The position numbers and the translations under genes are program-made. A stretch of 64,000 nucleotides of DNA from assembly GCF_026113935.1 (NCBI RefSeq), contig NZ_JAPEUL010000009.1:206501-270500 (forward strand), in the 5' to 3' direction. The notes under the pieces were generated by a model, which did no database searches, was not told the origin of the DNA, and saw only the letters and a list, made by a program, of their open reading frames with translations. Of this stretch, positions 1 to 9,533 are shown piece by piece. This stretch comes from Marinomonas rhodophyticola. GTDB taxonomy: Bacteria; Pseudomonadota; Gammaproteobacteria; Pseudomonadales; Marinomonadaceae. Numbering within the stretch: position 1 is the stretch's first letter; each line of letters starts with the position of its first letter.

Positions 1-1557
1 AATATGGAAGCCTAAGTGCATGAATTTCTGATCTAAATGGATATAAGGATAATTGCCATCTAAAGGCAGAGATGGTGCCAATTTTACTACACCCACCAGC
101 ATCAAAGGCGCTACTTCACCCGCGGCACGAGCCACTGCCAATATCACACCCGTCATAATTGCAGGACTCGCCATTGGTAACACCACACGCCATAATGTCT
201 CCGCTTTTGTCGCACCTAATGCCAAGCTGCCTTCACGAACATTGCGAGGGATTCGTGCTAAACCTTCTTCGGTTGCCACAATCACCACAGGCAAAGTCAA
301 TAGAGCAAGCGTTACCGATGCCCACATAAGACCACCCGTACCAAAGGTTGGCGATGGCAAAGCCTCTGGGAAAAACGCCTGATCAATACCAGATCCCAAA
401 AAGTAGATAAAGAAGCCCAAACCAAATACACCGTAAACGATAGATGGCACGCCCGCTAAGTTATTGACCGCGATACGAATAATACGTGTCACCCAACCTT
501 GGGAAGCATATTCACGCAAATACACTGCAGCAACGACACCAAAAGGCGTTACCAAAACAGTCATCAGCAACACCATCATGACGGTACCAAAAATAGCAGG
601 GAATACACCGCCCTCAGTATTTGCCTCGCGTGGTTCGTCTGTAAGAAACTCCCACAATTTAACGAAGTAGAAGCCTATTTTCTCAGGAACCCCCATCGCA
701 TTAGCACGATACGCGTGAACAATTTTTGCAACCGAGATTTCGTGTACGGAACCATCCATTACCTGAACAATAAAGCTATCACGATTAATTTCTCCGTACA
801 GATCAATCAAGCTCTGCTGAAGCCCTTTGTACTCTTCATCGTACTGGCTTCGCTCTGCCGCAAGATCGGCCTCGGCCGCTGGTGTAAGCTTGCCCTCTAG
901 TTCAAGGCTACGCTGCTTTAAACGAATGCGCTCAAGACCATAATTAATTCGACCTATGTCTGTTTTCTCAACTTTCTTGATCTCTTCGTGAATCCTTGCT
1001 GCGCGATCAATGCTCTTTTCGAAAACTTGCCAAGTCGCTAATGCTGAAGCGGTAGGCTCAAGATCCGCTGTTTCAGAAACGATTTGTCCATTTTCTTTCA
1101 CCGCTTTGAGATAACCATATAAGTTACCCCACTCATGACGCTCAGCTGTGAACAACATCTCTGGACGTTTGGTATCCGTTAAATACTCATCAAGTACCCA
1201 ACGAAAGTCCGAACCGTAAACATCACGGTTACCTGTTTTCAGCAACGTCCGCTGCATCAGTTCATGTTCACCTGGAATATCAAGACCAGCTTCACGTAAT
1301 TGCGCCGCTGTTACCTCAACACTTTCCACTCGTTCAGCCACTATGTTGTATGCAGGCTGACCTGGTAAAGCATAATTGGCTTCTACCACGTCTGCAGGCC
1401 AAAAATGCCCTAACCCTCGTACCGCAATCAATAGCAACAATCCAATGACCATGATAACTGAAATCGCCACCGCACCCGCATTAAGCCATACCCATGGATC
1501 ACCTGCTTTCACCCATTCGGATACGGATTTTTTCTTCATTTTCATTTCAATACTCAT
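1..1557 (-). CDS. pstA: Phosphate ABC transporter permease PstA (partial, C-terminus off the left edge)
   Basis: Inner-membrane permease of the high-affinity phosphate ABC transporter PstSCAB. The ATG at 1557 overlaps the pstC stop codon (TAATG), so the two are translationally coupled. A first membrane segment (about residues 20-45, reading GAVAISVIMVIGLLLLIAV) is followed by a periplasmic insert of roughly 200 residues. The permease core then begins near residue 290 (FPAIFGTVMMVLLMTV). The EAA-type loop (EGSLALGATKAETLWRVVLP) is still inside the window, and the last visible residues are about 519. The insert makes this a long PstA, as in other marine gammaproteobacteria; the E. coli protein lacks it. 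pstB and phoU would be expected off the left edge. Identification is certain; only the C-terminus is missing. Confidence 0.93.
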   Translation of the reverse strand, partial: MSIEMKMKKKSVSEWVKAGDPWVWLNAGAVAISVIMVIGLLLLIAVRGLGHFWPADVVEANYALPGQPAYNIVAERVESVEVTAAQLREAGLDIPGEHELMQRTLLKTGNRDVYGSDFRWVLDEYLTDTKRPEMLFTAERHEWGNLYGYLKAVKENGQIVSETADLEPTASALATWQVFEKSIDRAARIHEEIKKVEKTDIGRINYGLERIRLKQRSLELEGKLTPAAEADLAAERSQYDEEYKGLQQSLIDLYGEINRDSFIVQVMDGSVHEISVAKIVHAYRANAMGVPEKIGFYFVKLWEFLTDEPREANTEGGVFPAIFGTVMMVLLMTVLVTPFGVVAAVYLREYASQGWVTRIIRIAVNNLAGVPSIVYGVFGLGFFIYFLGSGIDQAFFPEALPSPTFGTGGLMWASVTLALLTLPVVIVATEEGLARIPRNVREGSLALGATKAETLWRVVLPMASPAIMTGVILAVARAAGEVAPLMLVGVVKLAPSLPLDGNYPYIHLDQKFMHLGFHI

Positions 1558-3826
1558 TATAGCGACCCGTATTTTTTGCGTAGGTGCTGACGCACGGTTT
1601 CAGCGATTGTGTTCACCACAAAAGTGAAGATAAAGAGCACAAACGCCGCTAAGAATAAGACACGATAGTGAGAGCTTCCTACCGCAGATTCTGGCACTTC
1701 TACTGCCAAGTTAGCAGCCAAAGTTCGCATACCTTCAAAGATATTGAAATCCATGATTGGCGTATTCCCCGTTGCCATCAATACGATCATGGTTTCGCCA
1801 ACTGCACGGCCCATACCAATCATAACAGCAGAGAAAATACCTGGACTGGCCGTTGGTAAAACAACACGAGTCATGGTTTGCCAGTAAGTTGCACCCAACG
1901 CAAGAGAACCCTGCGTCAATGACTTAGGAACACTAAAGATGGCGTCTTCAGTAATGGAGAAAATGGTTGGAATCACCGCAAAACCCATGGCAAAACCAAC
2001 TACCAATGCATTGCGCTGATCAAAAGTGATACCAAGATCATTGGTAATCCAACCACGAATATTGCCATCAAAGAAGTTAAGCTCAATCACTGAGGCTCAA
2101 GGCTAAACAAAACCAAGCAAGTAATACAATGACAGGGATTAACAACAAAGGCTGCCAACCTTCAGGCACCAACCAGCTAACTTTTTGTGGTAAACGAGAC
2201 CATAGGTAAGCAAACAACAAAATGCCTACTGGCAAGACAACCAATATACTAAAGGTCGCGGCGAGGTTTTCTTCCATAAAAGGTGCAAAGAACAAACCCG
2301 CTAAGAAACCTAAAATAACCGTCGGTAAGGCTTCCATTAACTCAATAATCGGTTTGATTTTGCGACGTAACGCTGGCGCCATAAAGTACGCCGTATAAAT
2401 CGCACCACAAATGGCCAAGGGTACAGCCATTAACATGGCATAAAATGCGGCTTTGAGGGTACCAAACGCCAATGGTGTTAAGCTGTATTTGAGGCTCAAA
2501 GTCGTTGTTTGCAGCAGAAGACTGCCAAGTATAGGTGGGTTCTTGGTACCCCTCGTACCATACCTTGCCCCAAATAGCAGACCAAGATACTTCGGGATGT
2601 GCATTGTCCACGTAGAAGAAATGTAAACCTTTGCTGTCTTCTAATAGCAATCCATTAGCACGCGGCGCAAAACTGATCAGACGGGCCGAATCATCGGTTA
2701 ATTTCTCATCTATAACCTGACGTGTAGACGTAGCATTATAAATCGCCACAATACCACGCTCATCCAGAGTGGCAAAACCTTTGCGACGTTGTTCCATGGC
2801 TAAACCAACCAAAGCAACAGGCTGTTTTACATCCCGAATAAAGGTTAAATGCTCTTCATTGGTCGCATTATCACGGACATTAAACCACTGACTCACACGC
2901 CCAGAGGAATCCGCCACCATGATAGAAGATTGGCCCAACAAATATGACATGGAAACCAATTTGGCATCATCGTTAAACAAAGAAATATTATCTTTGAGAG
3001 TGATGTTATCAAAGTCACGTAAATCAAATTCGCTCAACTGACCAGAACGAGTTGCTACGTACAAATAACGTTGATCACCACTAATCAGTACACTGGCAGT
3101 ATCTGCCACAAATGGTAACTCTGTAATTTGCTCACTTAACTCCACTTCTTCAGTGATAAAATTAACGTCTTTCGACACCTTGGTGATGGCACTTTTGCTA
3201 TCGCCAATCGCGACCACGGTCAAGCTGTCACTGCCGTCACGAAGACTCATTTTGTTAATTGGAAAATCGGCCACATCAATCGGCTCTTCCCCGTAAGGGT
3301 ATTCAACAATCGGGGTGATCTTGCGTTTTCCATCAGGATAGGAAGTACGGTAATCGTGCTTCACAATGAGTGCCTTGCCATCGTCGTAACCAAACGCTAT
3401 CAACCGACTTGTATCAGACTCCACAGCAAAAGCGGTGACTTTTGCATCCGTGCGTAAGTTTTCGACCGTATTAATAACACTGCCATCAGCAATGGAAAAA
3501 AATACTATACTGCCAAGACTAGTGACTCGCATACCAACTTCGGACTGCTCTTCCGCTGATAAATAAACACTGTCGCCCTGCTCTTCAGCAGGCACCGCAT
3601 AACTGGCCTGCTGTTCAATGGAGGCTCCAGAGAACAACGGCATCACTTCATATAGTAAATAGAAACAAATCAGCAACACAGCCAAAATAACACTGTTGCC
3701 GCCGACTGCAATACCCATACTAGCCATACGGTCTTTCAGGGCACGAATCTTACGATGACGCTTTAAAGCTGGCGTATTAAAATCCAGTTCCGGCATCTGA
3801 TGGTCAGTTGATTTAGTCATCCGCAT
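1557..3826 (-). CDS. pstC: Phosphate ABC transporter permease PstC, reading frame broken twice in this sequence
   Basis: Permease partner of PstA. The protein is spread over three frames: 3826 to about 2494 (cytoplasmic N-terminus, first membrane segment near residues 40-65, long periplasmic domain), about 2494 to 2095 (membrane core starting KYSLTPLAFGTLKAAFYAM), and 2095 to 1557 (core ending with the EAA-type loop QGSLALGATYWQTMTRVVLP). Both breaks fall in the same 10-base sequence tgaggctcaa (2490-2499 and 2091-2100). Reading GAGCTC instead of GAGGCTC at each restores one protein of about 755 residues. The periplasmic insert of about 350 residues looks like a beta-propeller from its repeated strand pattern. 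Sequencing error is the likeliest cause. The gene follows pstS on the same strand with a hairpin between them. Confidence 0.9.
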
Positions 3827-3870
3827 TCATCTTTTTATGTGACGTTTTTATGACAACCCACGAAGCAAGA

Positions 3871-3902
3871 AAAGTAGGAGAGCATTTCAGCCCTCCCACT
3901 TT
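3871..3902 (-). terminator. Hairpin between pstS and pstC
   Basis: Imperfect inverted repeat of about 13 bases per arm (aaagtaggagagc / gccctcccacttt), starting about 30 bases after the pstS stop. Inferred role: partial terminator or RNA stabiliser keeping the binding protein more abundant than the permeases, as is common in pst operons. Confidence 0.45.
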
Positions 3903-3935
3903 AAATATCTCATTCGTAGCTCGCTACCGCGTTAC

Positions 3936-4904
3936 TTAGTTAATACCCAAATCACTTAGGTATTTATTAGCCACTTTTGCTGGTAGAGGCACATAACCGT
4001 CTTTTACGACAACCTCTTGACCAGTCTTAGAAAGCACCATCTTCACAAACTCACGTTGTAATGGCTCTAGTGGCTTATTTGGTGCCTTATTAATGTAGAC
4101 GTAAAGGAAACGAGACAATGGGTATTTACCAGTCGCTGCGTTTTCTGGTGTAGCATCAACGTAAGCATCACCCTCTTTTTTCGACAAAGGCAAAGCACGT
4201 ACTGAAGAAGTGGTATAACCGATACCAGAATAACCAATACTGTTTAGAGACGTAGAAACAGACTGCACAACAGACGCAGAACCAGGCTGCTCGTTTACGT
4301 TGTTCTTAAAGTCGCCCTTATAAAGCGCATGCTCTTTGAAATATCCGTAAGTACCAGAAACTGAGTTACGACCAAACAACTGAATATCGCGATTTTCCCA
4401 AGCACCAGTCAAACCCGCTTTACCCCAAGTTGTGATGTCTTCACTGTGTCCACCTTTACGTGTGGAAGAGAAGATCGCATCGATCTCAGGAAGAGACAAA
4501 CCTTTCACTGGGTTATCTTTATGAACAAAAACCGCTAGTGCATCGATCGCAACTGGAATGGCAGTTGGCTTGTAGCCATATTTTTTCTCGAAATCAGCGA
4601 TTTCTTTGTCTTTCATAGCGCGAGACATAGGACCAAAGTTAGACGTGCCTTCTGTCAACGCTGGTGGCGCAGTAGAAGAACCGGCGGCTTGGATTTGAAT
4701 ATTAACATTTGGGTATAAGCGCTTAAATTCTTCTGCCCACAATGTCATCAAGTTAGCTAATGTGTCCGAACCGATACTTGAAATATTGCCAGAAACGCCA
4801 CTTGCTTTGCTGTAAGAAATCAAATCGGCATCAACATCTGCAAAAGCGTTAAAAGAAACGCCTACTGCTGCTGTCATTGCTAAACCCGCAACTAGTTTTT
4901 TCAT
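3936..4904 (-). CDS. pstS: Phosphate-binding protein PstS
   Basis: Periplasmic phosphate receptor delivering phosphate to PstCAB. The start chosen is the ATG at 4904 ([10 protein letters not shown]), because GAGG lies 8 bases upstream and a Sec signal peptide follows at once (cleavage near [10 protein letters not shown]); an upstream in-frame start at 4931 would place nine residues before it. The mature protein shows the PstS family signatures: GSDTLANLM near the N-terminus, [11 protein letters not shown], and [16 protein letters not shown], which contribute phosphate-contacting Ser, Thr, Arg and Gly positions. Length of about 322 residues is normal for PstS of marine gammaproteobacteria. It is the first gene of the pst cluster, and a weak Pho-box-like sequence lies upstream. 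Confidence 0.95.
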   Translation of the reverse strand: MKKLVAGLAMTAAVGVSFNAFADVDADLISYSKASGVSGNISSIGSDTLANLMTLWAEEFKRLYPNVNIQIQAAGSSTAPPALTEGTSNFGPMSRAMKDKEIADFEKKYGYKPTAIPVAIDALAVFVHKDNPVKGLSLPEIDAIFSSTRKGGHSEDITTWGKAGLTGAWENRDIQLFGRNSVSGTYGYFKEHALYKGDFKNNVNEQPGSASVVQSVSTSLNSIGYSGIGYTTSSVRALPLSKKEGDAYVDATPENAATGKYPLSRFLYVYINKAPNKPLEPLQREFVKMVLSKTGQEVVVKDGYVPLPAKVANKYLSDLGIN

Positions 4905-4989
4905 CACATAAACCTCAGTGGTTATAGTCAAAAATTTATGAGCAATTGCCCATAGCTCGTTCGATGTTTTTAACTATAGAAAAGATATG

Positions 4990-5007
4990 TGACAAAAATG
5001 TTAAAGC
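4990..5007 (-). promoter_or_regulatory. Possible Pho box upstream of pstS
   Basis: On the minus strand this reads CTTTAACATTTTTGTCAC. The second half (TTGTCAC) fits the PhoB half-site CTGTCAC with one mismatch; the first half (CTTTAAC), 11 bases upstream, fits poorly. Position about 85-100 bases before the pstS start is appropriate. The match is partial, so this is a candidate only. Confidence 0.35.
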
Positions 5008-5240
5008 ATGAAATATTTCAAAAAAATTAGCGTGCATACACAAACAGTAGAAAGAAACATGATTTCCTCAATACCCAATGAGAACCTGTAACCCTCTATC
5101 AGGTCATCACCCAAGAACCGAATACCGTTACCTACAAGCGACAAGAAAACCATTCAAGTAGCGGTTTCAAGACACCAACAATATTCCCAAGCGTAGCGTT
5201 ATCCAATAGACTAGCCGTCCGGATTTTTTAATGAAAGAAG

Positions 5241-5274
5241 TCAGCCTCTTTAAGCATCATTTTTAAGAGGCTGA
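5241..5274 (+). repeat. Perfect 10-bp inverted repeat upstream of dctQ
   Basis: TCAGCCTCTT and AAGAGGCTGA separated by a 14-base AT-rich loop, about 50 bases upstream of the dctQ start. No gene ends nearby on the plus strand, so it is not an obvious terminator. It could be an operator or leader hairpin. The rest of the 4905-5324 gap shows nothing else convincing beyond the possible Pho box. Confidence 0.4.
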
Positions 5275-5324
5275 TCTCTACTTTAACCATCCGATCATAA
5301 TGATTAAAAACTGTGGGTACTTTC

Positions 5325-5861
5325 ATGTTCAACAAATTAATCTGTGCGGCTGAGGCGATTTCCCATTACACGGGAAAATTCGTTGCTTGGTTTACATTAG
5401 CTATGATGCTGCTAACTTGCTTCATCGTGCTTCTACGCTATGGTTTTGGTATTGGCTCTACGGCCTTGCAAGAATCGGTTCTTTATCTACACGCGATGGT
5501 GTTTATGTTAGGAGCGGCTTATACGCTCAAAGACGACGAACATGTACGGGTTGATGTTTTTTACCGTGGTTTTTCGGTAACCAAAAAAGCATGGGTCAAT
5601 ATTATTGGTGGTGTTTTCTTCCTTTTGCCCTTCACGCTTTACACCGCATATTTAAGCTTGGATTACGTCAGCGCCTCTTGGCGAGTAATGGAAACATCCG
5701 CAGAACCTGGCGGTTTGCCTTTCGTGTATCTGCTTAAAACACTGATTCCCATTATGATGGTGAGTCTGATTCTTCAAGGTACAGCAGATATTCTAAAAAA
5801 TATTGGCGTAATAAACGCGGCCCGCACCCCAATGAACAGACACGCGAAAGGACAAAACTAA
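5325..5861 (+). CDS. TRAP transporter small permease (DctQ family)
   Basis: Small membrane subunit of a tripartite ATP-independent periplasmic (TRAP) carrier, which uses an ion gradient to import organic acids or similar solutes. Four membrane segments are visible (about residues 18-42, 50-72, 91-113 and 135-158), with the DctQ-type motif ALQESVLYLHAMVFMLGAAY followed by DDEHVRVDVFY. The ATG at 5325 is preferred over GTG at 5313 because the family usually begins close to the first helix; the ribosome-binding site is weak for both. The stop overlaps the start of dctM (TAATG). There is no dctP beside it; two orphan binding proteins at 20.5-22.8 kb are candidate partners. Confidence 0.88.
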   Translation: MFNKLICAAEAISHYTGKFVAWFTLAMMLLTCFIVLLRYGFGIGSTALQESVLYLHAMVFMLGAAYTLKDDEHVRVDVFYRGFSVTKKAWVNIIGGVFFLLPFTLYTAYLSLDYVSASWRVMETSAEPGGLPFVYLLKTLIPIMMVSLILQGTADILKNIGVINAARTPMNRHAKGQN

Positions 5862-7249
5862 TGGCTGAATTTATTCCATTGTGGCTTTTTGCCGGCGTAT
5901 GCGTGTGCTTATTATTTGGCTACCCTGTGGCGTTTTCTTTAGGTGGCACGGCACTGATTTTTGCGGCCGTTGGCGCCATGTTCGGTACCTTTGATAGTGT
6001 TTTCCTAGAAGCCTTACCCAATCGCTTATTTGGTATTGTTGGTAACGAGACGCTCATCGCTGTGCCGCTTTTTGTATTGATGGGAGTATTGTTAGAAAAA
6101 TCCAAATTGGCGGAGAAATTACTCGATTCCATGGCCATGCTGTTTGGAAGCTTACGTGGTGGCTTAGGGATTTCGGTTATTTTGGTCGGTATGCTATTAG
6201 CTGCCAGTACCGGGATTGTGGGTGCTACTGTGGTCACCATGGGGATGATTTCCTTACCTACCATGCTACGCCGTGGTTACGATCCTGCATTGGCAGCCGG
6301 TACGATTTGTGCCACAGGCACCTTAGGTCAAATCATTCCTCCCTCTATTGCTTTGGTGTTATTGGGCGATGTGATGTCAAATGCGTTCCAAAAAGCACAG
6401 TTGGATATGGGGGTGTTTTCACCAAAAACCATATCGGTTGGGGACCTTTTTGTCGGTGCGCTGATTCCAGGGTTAATTCTGGTTGGGCTGTACATTCTTT
6501 ATGTGATTATGGTGGCTTGGTTACAGCCACATAAAGCCCCTGCCGTGCCTCGTGAAGAACTTCGTAATGGTTCCACTGAGCCATTAGTCGTTTTACTGTT
6601 TAAGGGACTACTACCACCCTTATTGTTGATTTTTGCGGTACTTGGGTCGATTCTTAGTGGTATCGCAACGCCTACCGAAGCGGCTGGTGTTGGCGCACTG
6701 GGTGCGGCCCTATTGGCTTGGGGCAGCGGGAAACTCAGCATAACGACCTTAAAAGATGCCGTCTATTCCACCACCAAAGTCACTAGCATGGTGTTCATGA
6801 TATTAATCGGGGCGTCATTGTTCTCTTTAGTATTCCGTGGCTTTGGTGGTGAAGAGTTAATTCAGGATTTCTTCTCCCAGCTTCCTGGTGGTGTGGTTGG
6901 CGCGATGATCGTGGTGATGTTGCTGATGTTCTTCCTTGGCTTCATCCTAGATTTTATTGAAATCACCTTTGTCGTGGTGCCTATCGTAGCGCCGGTATTA
7001 TTAGCGATGGGATTAGATCCAATTTGGCTAGGCATTATGATGGCGATCAACTTGCAAACGTCTTTCCTAACACCACCCTTTGGTTTTGCTCTGTTTTACT
7101 TACGTGGCGTGGCGCCACCTGAACTGAAAACTCAAGCTATTTATAAAGGCGTTATTCCCTTTATTTTGATCCAAATTTTCGTGTTAATTATGTTATCTAT
7201 CTGGCCAGATCTAGCTACTTGGCTCCCTGAGCAAGTCTATGCAGACTAA
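5861..7249 (+). CDS. TRAP transporter large permease (DctM family)
   Basis: Large membrane subunit, the translocation channel of the TRAP carrier, of about 462 residues with roughly 12 hydrophobic segments. Typical DctM features are visible: GNETLIAVPLFVLMGVLLEKS near residue 60, ATGTLGQIIPPSIALVLLGD near residue 150, and LQTSFLTPPFGFALFYLRG near residue 395. A hydrophilic stretch of about 25 residues after PPSIALVLLGD (SNAFQKAQLDMGVFSPKTI) makes it the longer subtype. From memory, this subtype is usually paired with DctP proteins like those at 20.5-22.8 kb. Its start overlaps the dctQ stop. The quinone oxidoreductase follows closely. Confidence 0.92.
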   Translation: MAEFIPLWLFAGVCVCLLFGYPVAFSLGGTALIFAAVGAMFGTFDSVFLEALPNRLFGIVGNETLIAVPLFVLMGVLLEKSKLAEKLLDSMAMLFGSLRGGLGISVILVGMLLAASTGIVGATVVTMGMISLPTMLRRGYDPALAAGTICATGTLGQIIPPSIALVLLGDVMSNAFQKAQLDMGVFSPKTISVGDLFVGALIPGLILVGLYILYVIMVAWLQPHKAPAVPREELRNGSTEPLVVLLFKGLLPPLLLIFAVLGSILSGIATPTEAAGVGALGAALLAWGSGKLSITTLKDAVYSTTKVTSMVFMILIGASLFSLVFRGFGGEELIQDFFSQLPGGVVGAMIVVMLLMFFLGFILDFIEITFVVVPIVAPVLLAMGLDPIWLGIMMAINLQTSFLTPPFGFALFYLRGVAPPELKTQAIYKGVIPFILIQIFVLIMLSIWPDLATWLPEQVYAD

Positions 7250-7265
7250 TGAGAGGCAAACGAAG

Positions 7266-8228
7266 ATGAAAGCAATGCAAATAAACGACTACGGCCCTGC
7301 CAGCGCTTTATCGCTGGTTGAGGCTCAAAAGCCAAGCATCACAGCAGACCAAATTTTGGTACAAGTTGGCGCCGCTGGGGTGAACCCAGTAGACACTTAC
7401 ATTCGCTCTGGCACCAACAACTACACAGCCAAATTTCCGCACACCCCTGGTTCTGATGGCGCCGGTAGGATTGTTGAACTAGGCGCTAACGTGACAGGTT
7501 TTGAGATTGGTCAGCGTGTTTATTTCAGTCGTAATCTAAGCGGTTCTTCCGCTGAATTTGCCGCCTGTGCAGCAACACACACCTTCCCTTTAGCGGACGC
7601 CCTATCGTTTGAGGAAGGCGCTTGTGTGGGCATTCCTTACACCACGGCTCATCGTGCTTTATTTGGTCGCGCTAACGGTAAAGCGGGCGACAAGGTGTTG
7701 GTACATGGTGCAACCGGTGCCGTCGGCATTGCGACGGTGCAACTTGCCCTTGCAGCAGGCATGGAAGTCGTGGCGAGTTCTGGCACGGCAGCTGGCGCGG
7801 ATTTATTACGCCAGCAAGGCGTGACTAACATCATTATGCACAATGAAGCGGGTCACCTTGCGCCCTATCAGTCATTAGAGACGGGGTTTGATATCGTTAT
7901 CGAGATGCTTGCTAACCACAACCTAGATCAAGACTTAAAAGCCTTGGCCTTTGGCGGTTGCGTTGCTGTCGTGGGCAACCGTGGCACGGTGGAGATTAAT
8001 CCTCGTGACTTGATGGCTCGTGATGCGTCCGTGGTGGGTGTGGCCTTAGCTAATACCAAACCTAATGAACTGTCCTTGATTGCAAAAGCCTTACGCCCTT
8101 TGTTTGAAAAAGGGATTTTAAAGCCCGTAATTCGTCATTGTTATGCCCTGCAGGAGCTCGGACAGGCCCACGAAGACGTTCTAAAATCGGGTGCATTGGG
8201 CAATCTTGTTGTTCGCATTACTGAGTAA
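7266..8228 (+). CDS. Zinc-independent NADPH:quinone oxidoreductase (MDR superfamily)
   Basis: Medium-chain dehydrogenase/reductase of the zeta-crystallin/QOR group, predicted to reduce quinones or alpha,beta-unsaturated carbonyls with NADPH in the cytoplasm. The start is the ATG at 7266 (MKAMQINDYGP), which has GAGAGG upstream; longer in-frame options overlap dctM. The N-terminal catalytic fold shows AAGVNPVDTYIRSG and HTPGSDGAGRIVELG. The Rossmann motif VLVHGATGAVGIATVQLA lies near residue 145. Zinc-binding cysteines are absent. It begins 16 bases after the dctM stop and probably shares its transcript, but a functional link to the TRAP substrate is not established. Confidence 0.88.
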   Translation: MKAMQINDYGPASALSLVEAQKPSITADQILVQVGAAGVNPVDTYIRSGTNNYTAKFPHTPGSDGAGRIVELGANVTGFEIGQRVYFSRNLSGSSAEFAACAATHTFPLADALSFEEGACVGIPYTTAHRALFGRANGKAGDKVLVHGATGAVGIATVQLALAAGMEVVASSGTAAGADLLRQQGVTNIIMHNEAGHLAPYQSLETGFDIVIEMLANHNLDQDLKALAFGGCVAVVGNRGTVEINPRDLMARDASVVGVALANTKPNELSLIAKALRPLFEKGILKPVIRHCYALQELGQAHEDVLKSGALGNLVVRITE

Positions 8229-8248
8229 AAAAACAAAACGCCGGTGAA

Positions 8249-8279
8249 CGCGGTGCTGCCACTAAGGCAAAGCATCGCG
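8249..8279 (+). repeat. Inverted repeat after the quinone oxidoreductase
   Basis: Arms cgcggtgctgcc and ggcaaagcatcgcg form an imperfect stem about 20 bases after the stop at 8228. No T tract follows, so termination would be Rho-dependent or weak. The remainder of the 8229-8447 gap shows only AT-rich sequence before the next start. Confidence 0.4.
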
Positions 8280-8447
8280 TTGCACTTTACTAACCACATC
8301 GTTCATCAGTCAGTACTAAAAAGCCTCGTTAGAACAAGCATTAAGGCGATAAAAGAACGATAAAATCCGTTATCTTCAAAAAAATACGCTACTAAAGCCA
8401 CTATAAGCTCGCTATACTTCTTCTCTTAATTTACTCAAAGGTGCATT

Positions 8448-9220
8448 TTGACTCAGTCTGATTCCGATGTTTTCAGCCTGCCAAACGAAGCGGATGCTCA
8501 CGATCACGATTATCATCAATTAGTGGTCGTATTAGATGGCAATACCGATTTCGACATAGAAGGCAAAGGCAAGCAACTGCACACTGGCGAAGGCTGTATT
8601 CTTCCGTCAGAGAACAGTCATGCATTTGCGGGTCTGGGGGAAAATCGCATCATGGTCGTCAATCTGCCGATCCCACCGCAGAAAGGCATTACCGACGAAG
8701 AATACGAAATCGTCTCTCGTTTGTTCGACCAAGCGGCCTATTTTCAGCTCAATCCACGTTTGCAGATACTGGCCTCGGCGTTGTCTGGCGAATTACAGCA
8801 ATACCCAAATGATCTGATTCTGGCACGCGCCTGTGGCAACACTTTACTCAGCGCCATTCGCCATCAGATCAACAATAAAGATGTCCGAAGCCGTGGCAAC
8901 CATCTTGATATTGATAAACTCGACCAATTTATCGAGCTGAATTTATCTCGCCGGGTTCATATTGATCAGTTGGCAAACTTCTGCTTTTTGAGTGTCAGCC
9001 AGTTTCACGAGCGCTTTAAAGATCGCACAGGCATGACACCGCATCAATACCTAATGCGTAAACGTTTAGAACGTGCACAAAGCTTGCTCGCGGAAGGTGT
9101 ACCCCCATTCAAGTGGCTGAAATGTGTGGTTTTTCTAGCCAAAGTGCCATGACCAATGTGTTTTCCCAAACCCTCGGCATCACCCCGCTCAAGTATCAAA
9201 AGCAGTTTGGCAACCGTTAA
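8448..9220 (+). CDS. AraC-family regulator, PruR-like, frame broken near the C-terminus
   Basis: Transcriptional regulator with an N-terminal cupin-like sensing domain (HDHDYHQLVVVLDGN, then a GEGCILPSENSHAF segment) and a C-terminal AraC double helix-turn-helix starting near residue 160. The start is TTG at 8448: AAAGG lies a few bases upstream, and an in-frame stop at 8427 rules out anything much longer. At 9102-9106 a run of five C shifts the frame. With four C the second helix-turn-helix continues as IQVAEMCGFSSQSAMTNVFS and ends at 9220, giving about 257 residues. Its place directly upstream of putA matches the arrangement of the proline-responsive AraC activator PruR of pseudomonads, so putA activation is the inferred role. 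Confidence 0.82.
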
Positions 9221-9488
9221 TCCTCTGCTTTTCTAAAACACCCTAAAACGCCCTATTAATAGGCACTTTTATGCTTTCCTAGACGCGCCTGAACCAGAAT
9301 GAGTCTACGCTGTATTTATTCTTGTTCAGTCGGACTTTCTTATAAAAAAAAACGATTTTTTCGAAAGACAATGACTCTCTTCTGTCACTAAAGTGTCAGC
9401 ATTATCCAGACATGCATTTTTTTGACAGTACAGAGCAAAGAAATAGTCAAAAAAGCGCTTAATGCTCTATAACAATATGCGGCCTTAA

Positions 9489-9510
9489 TAAAAAATCCGT
9501 CGATTTTTTA
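9489..9510 (+). repeat. Perfect hairpin in the putA leader
   Basis: taaaaaatc-cgtc-gatttttta, a 9-bp stem with a 4-base loop, ends about 24 bases before the putA start. It may influence translation or be a regulator site. The 9221-9533 gap otherwise holds AT-rich sequence and a GTCACTAAAGTGTCAG partial repeat near 9385-9400; no gene was seen. Confidence 0.4.
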
Positions 9511-9533
9511 TGTTAACGCGGGAGAATTCAACC

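Noticed and set aside
53..900. Plus-strand open frames at the left edge
   Set aside because: They are antisense shadows of pstA, whose membrane segments and family motifs are clear on minus.
2083..2604. Possible programmed frameshifting in pstC at tgaggctcaa
   Set aside because: The shared sequence is read in different frames at the two sites, a third copy breaks an unrelated gene, and no stimulatory structure was seen.
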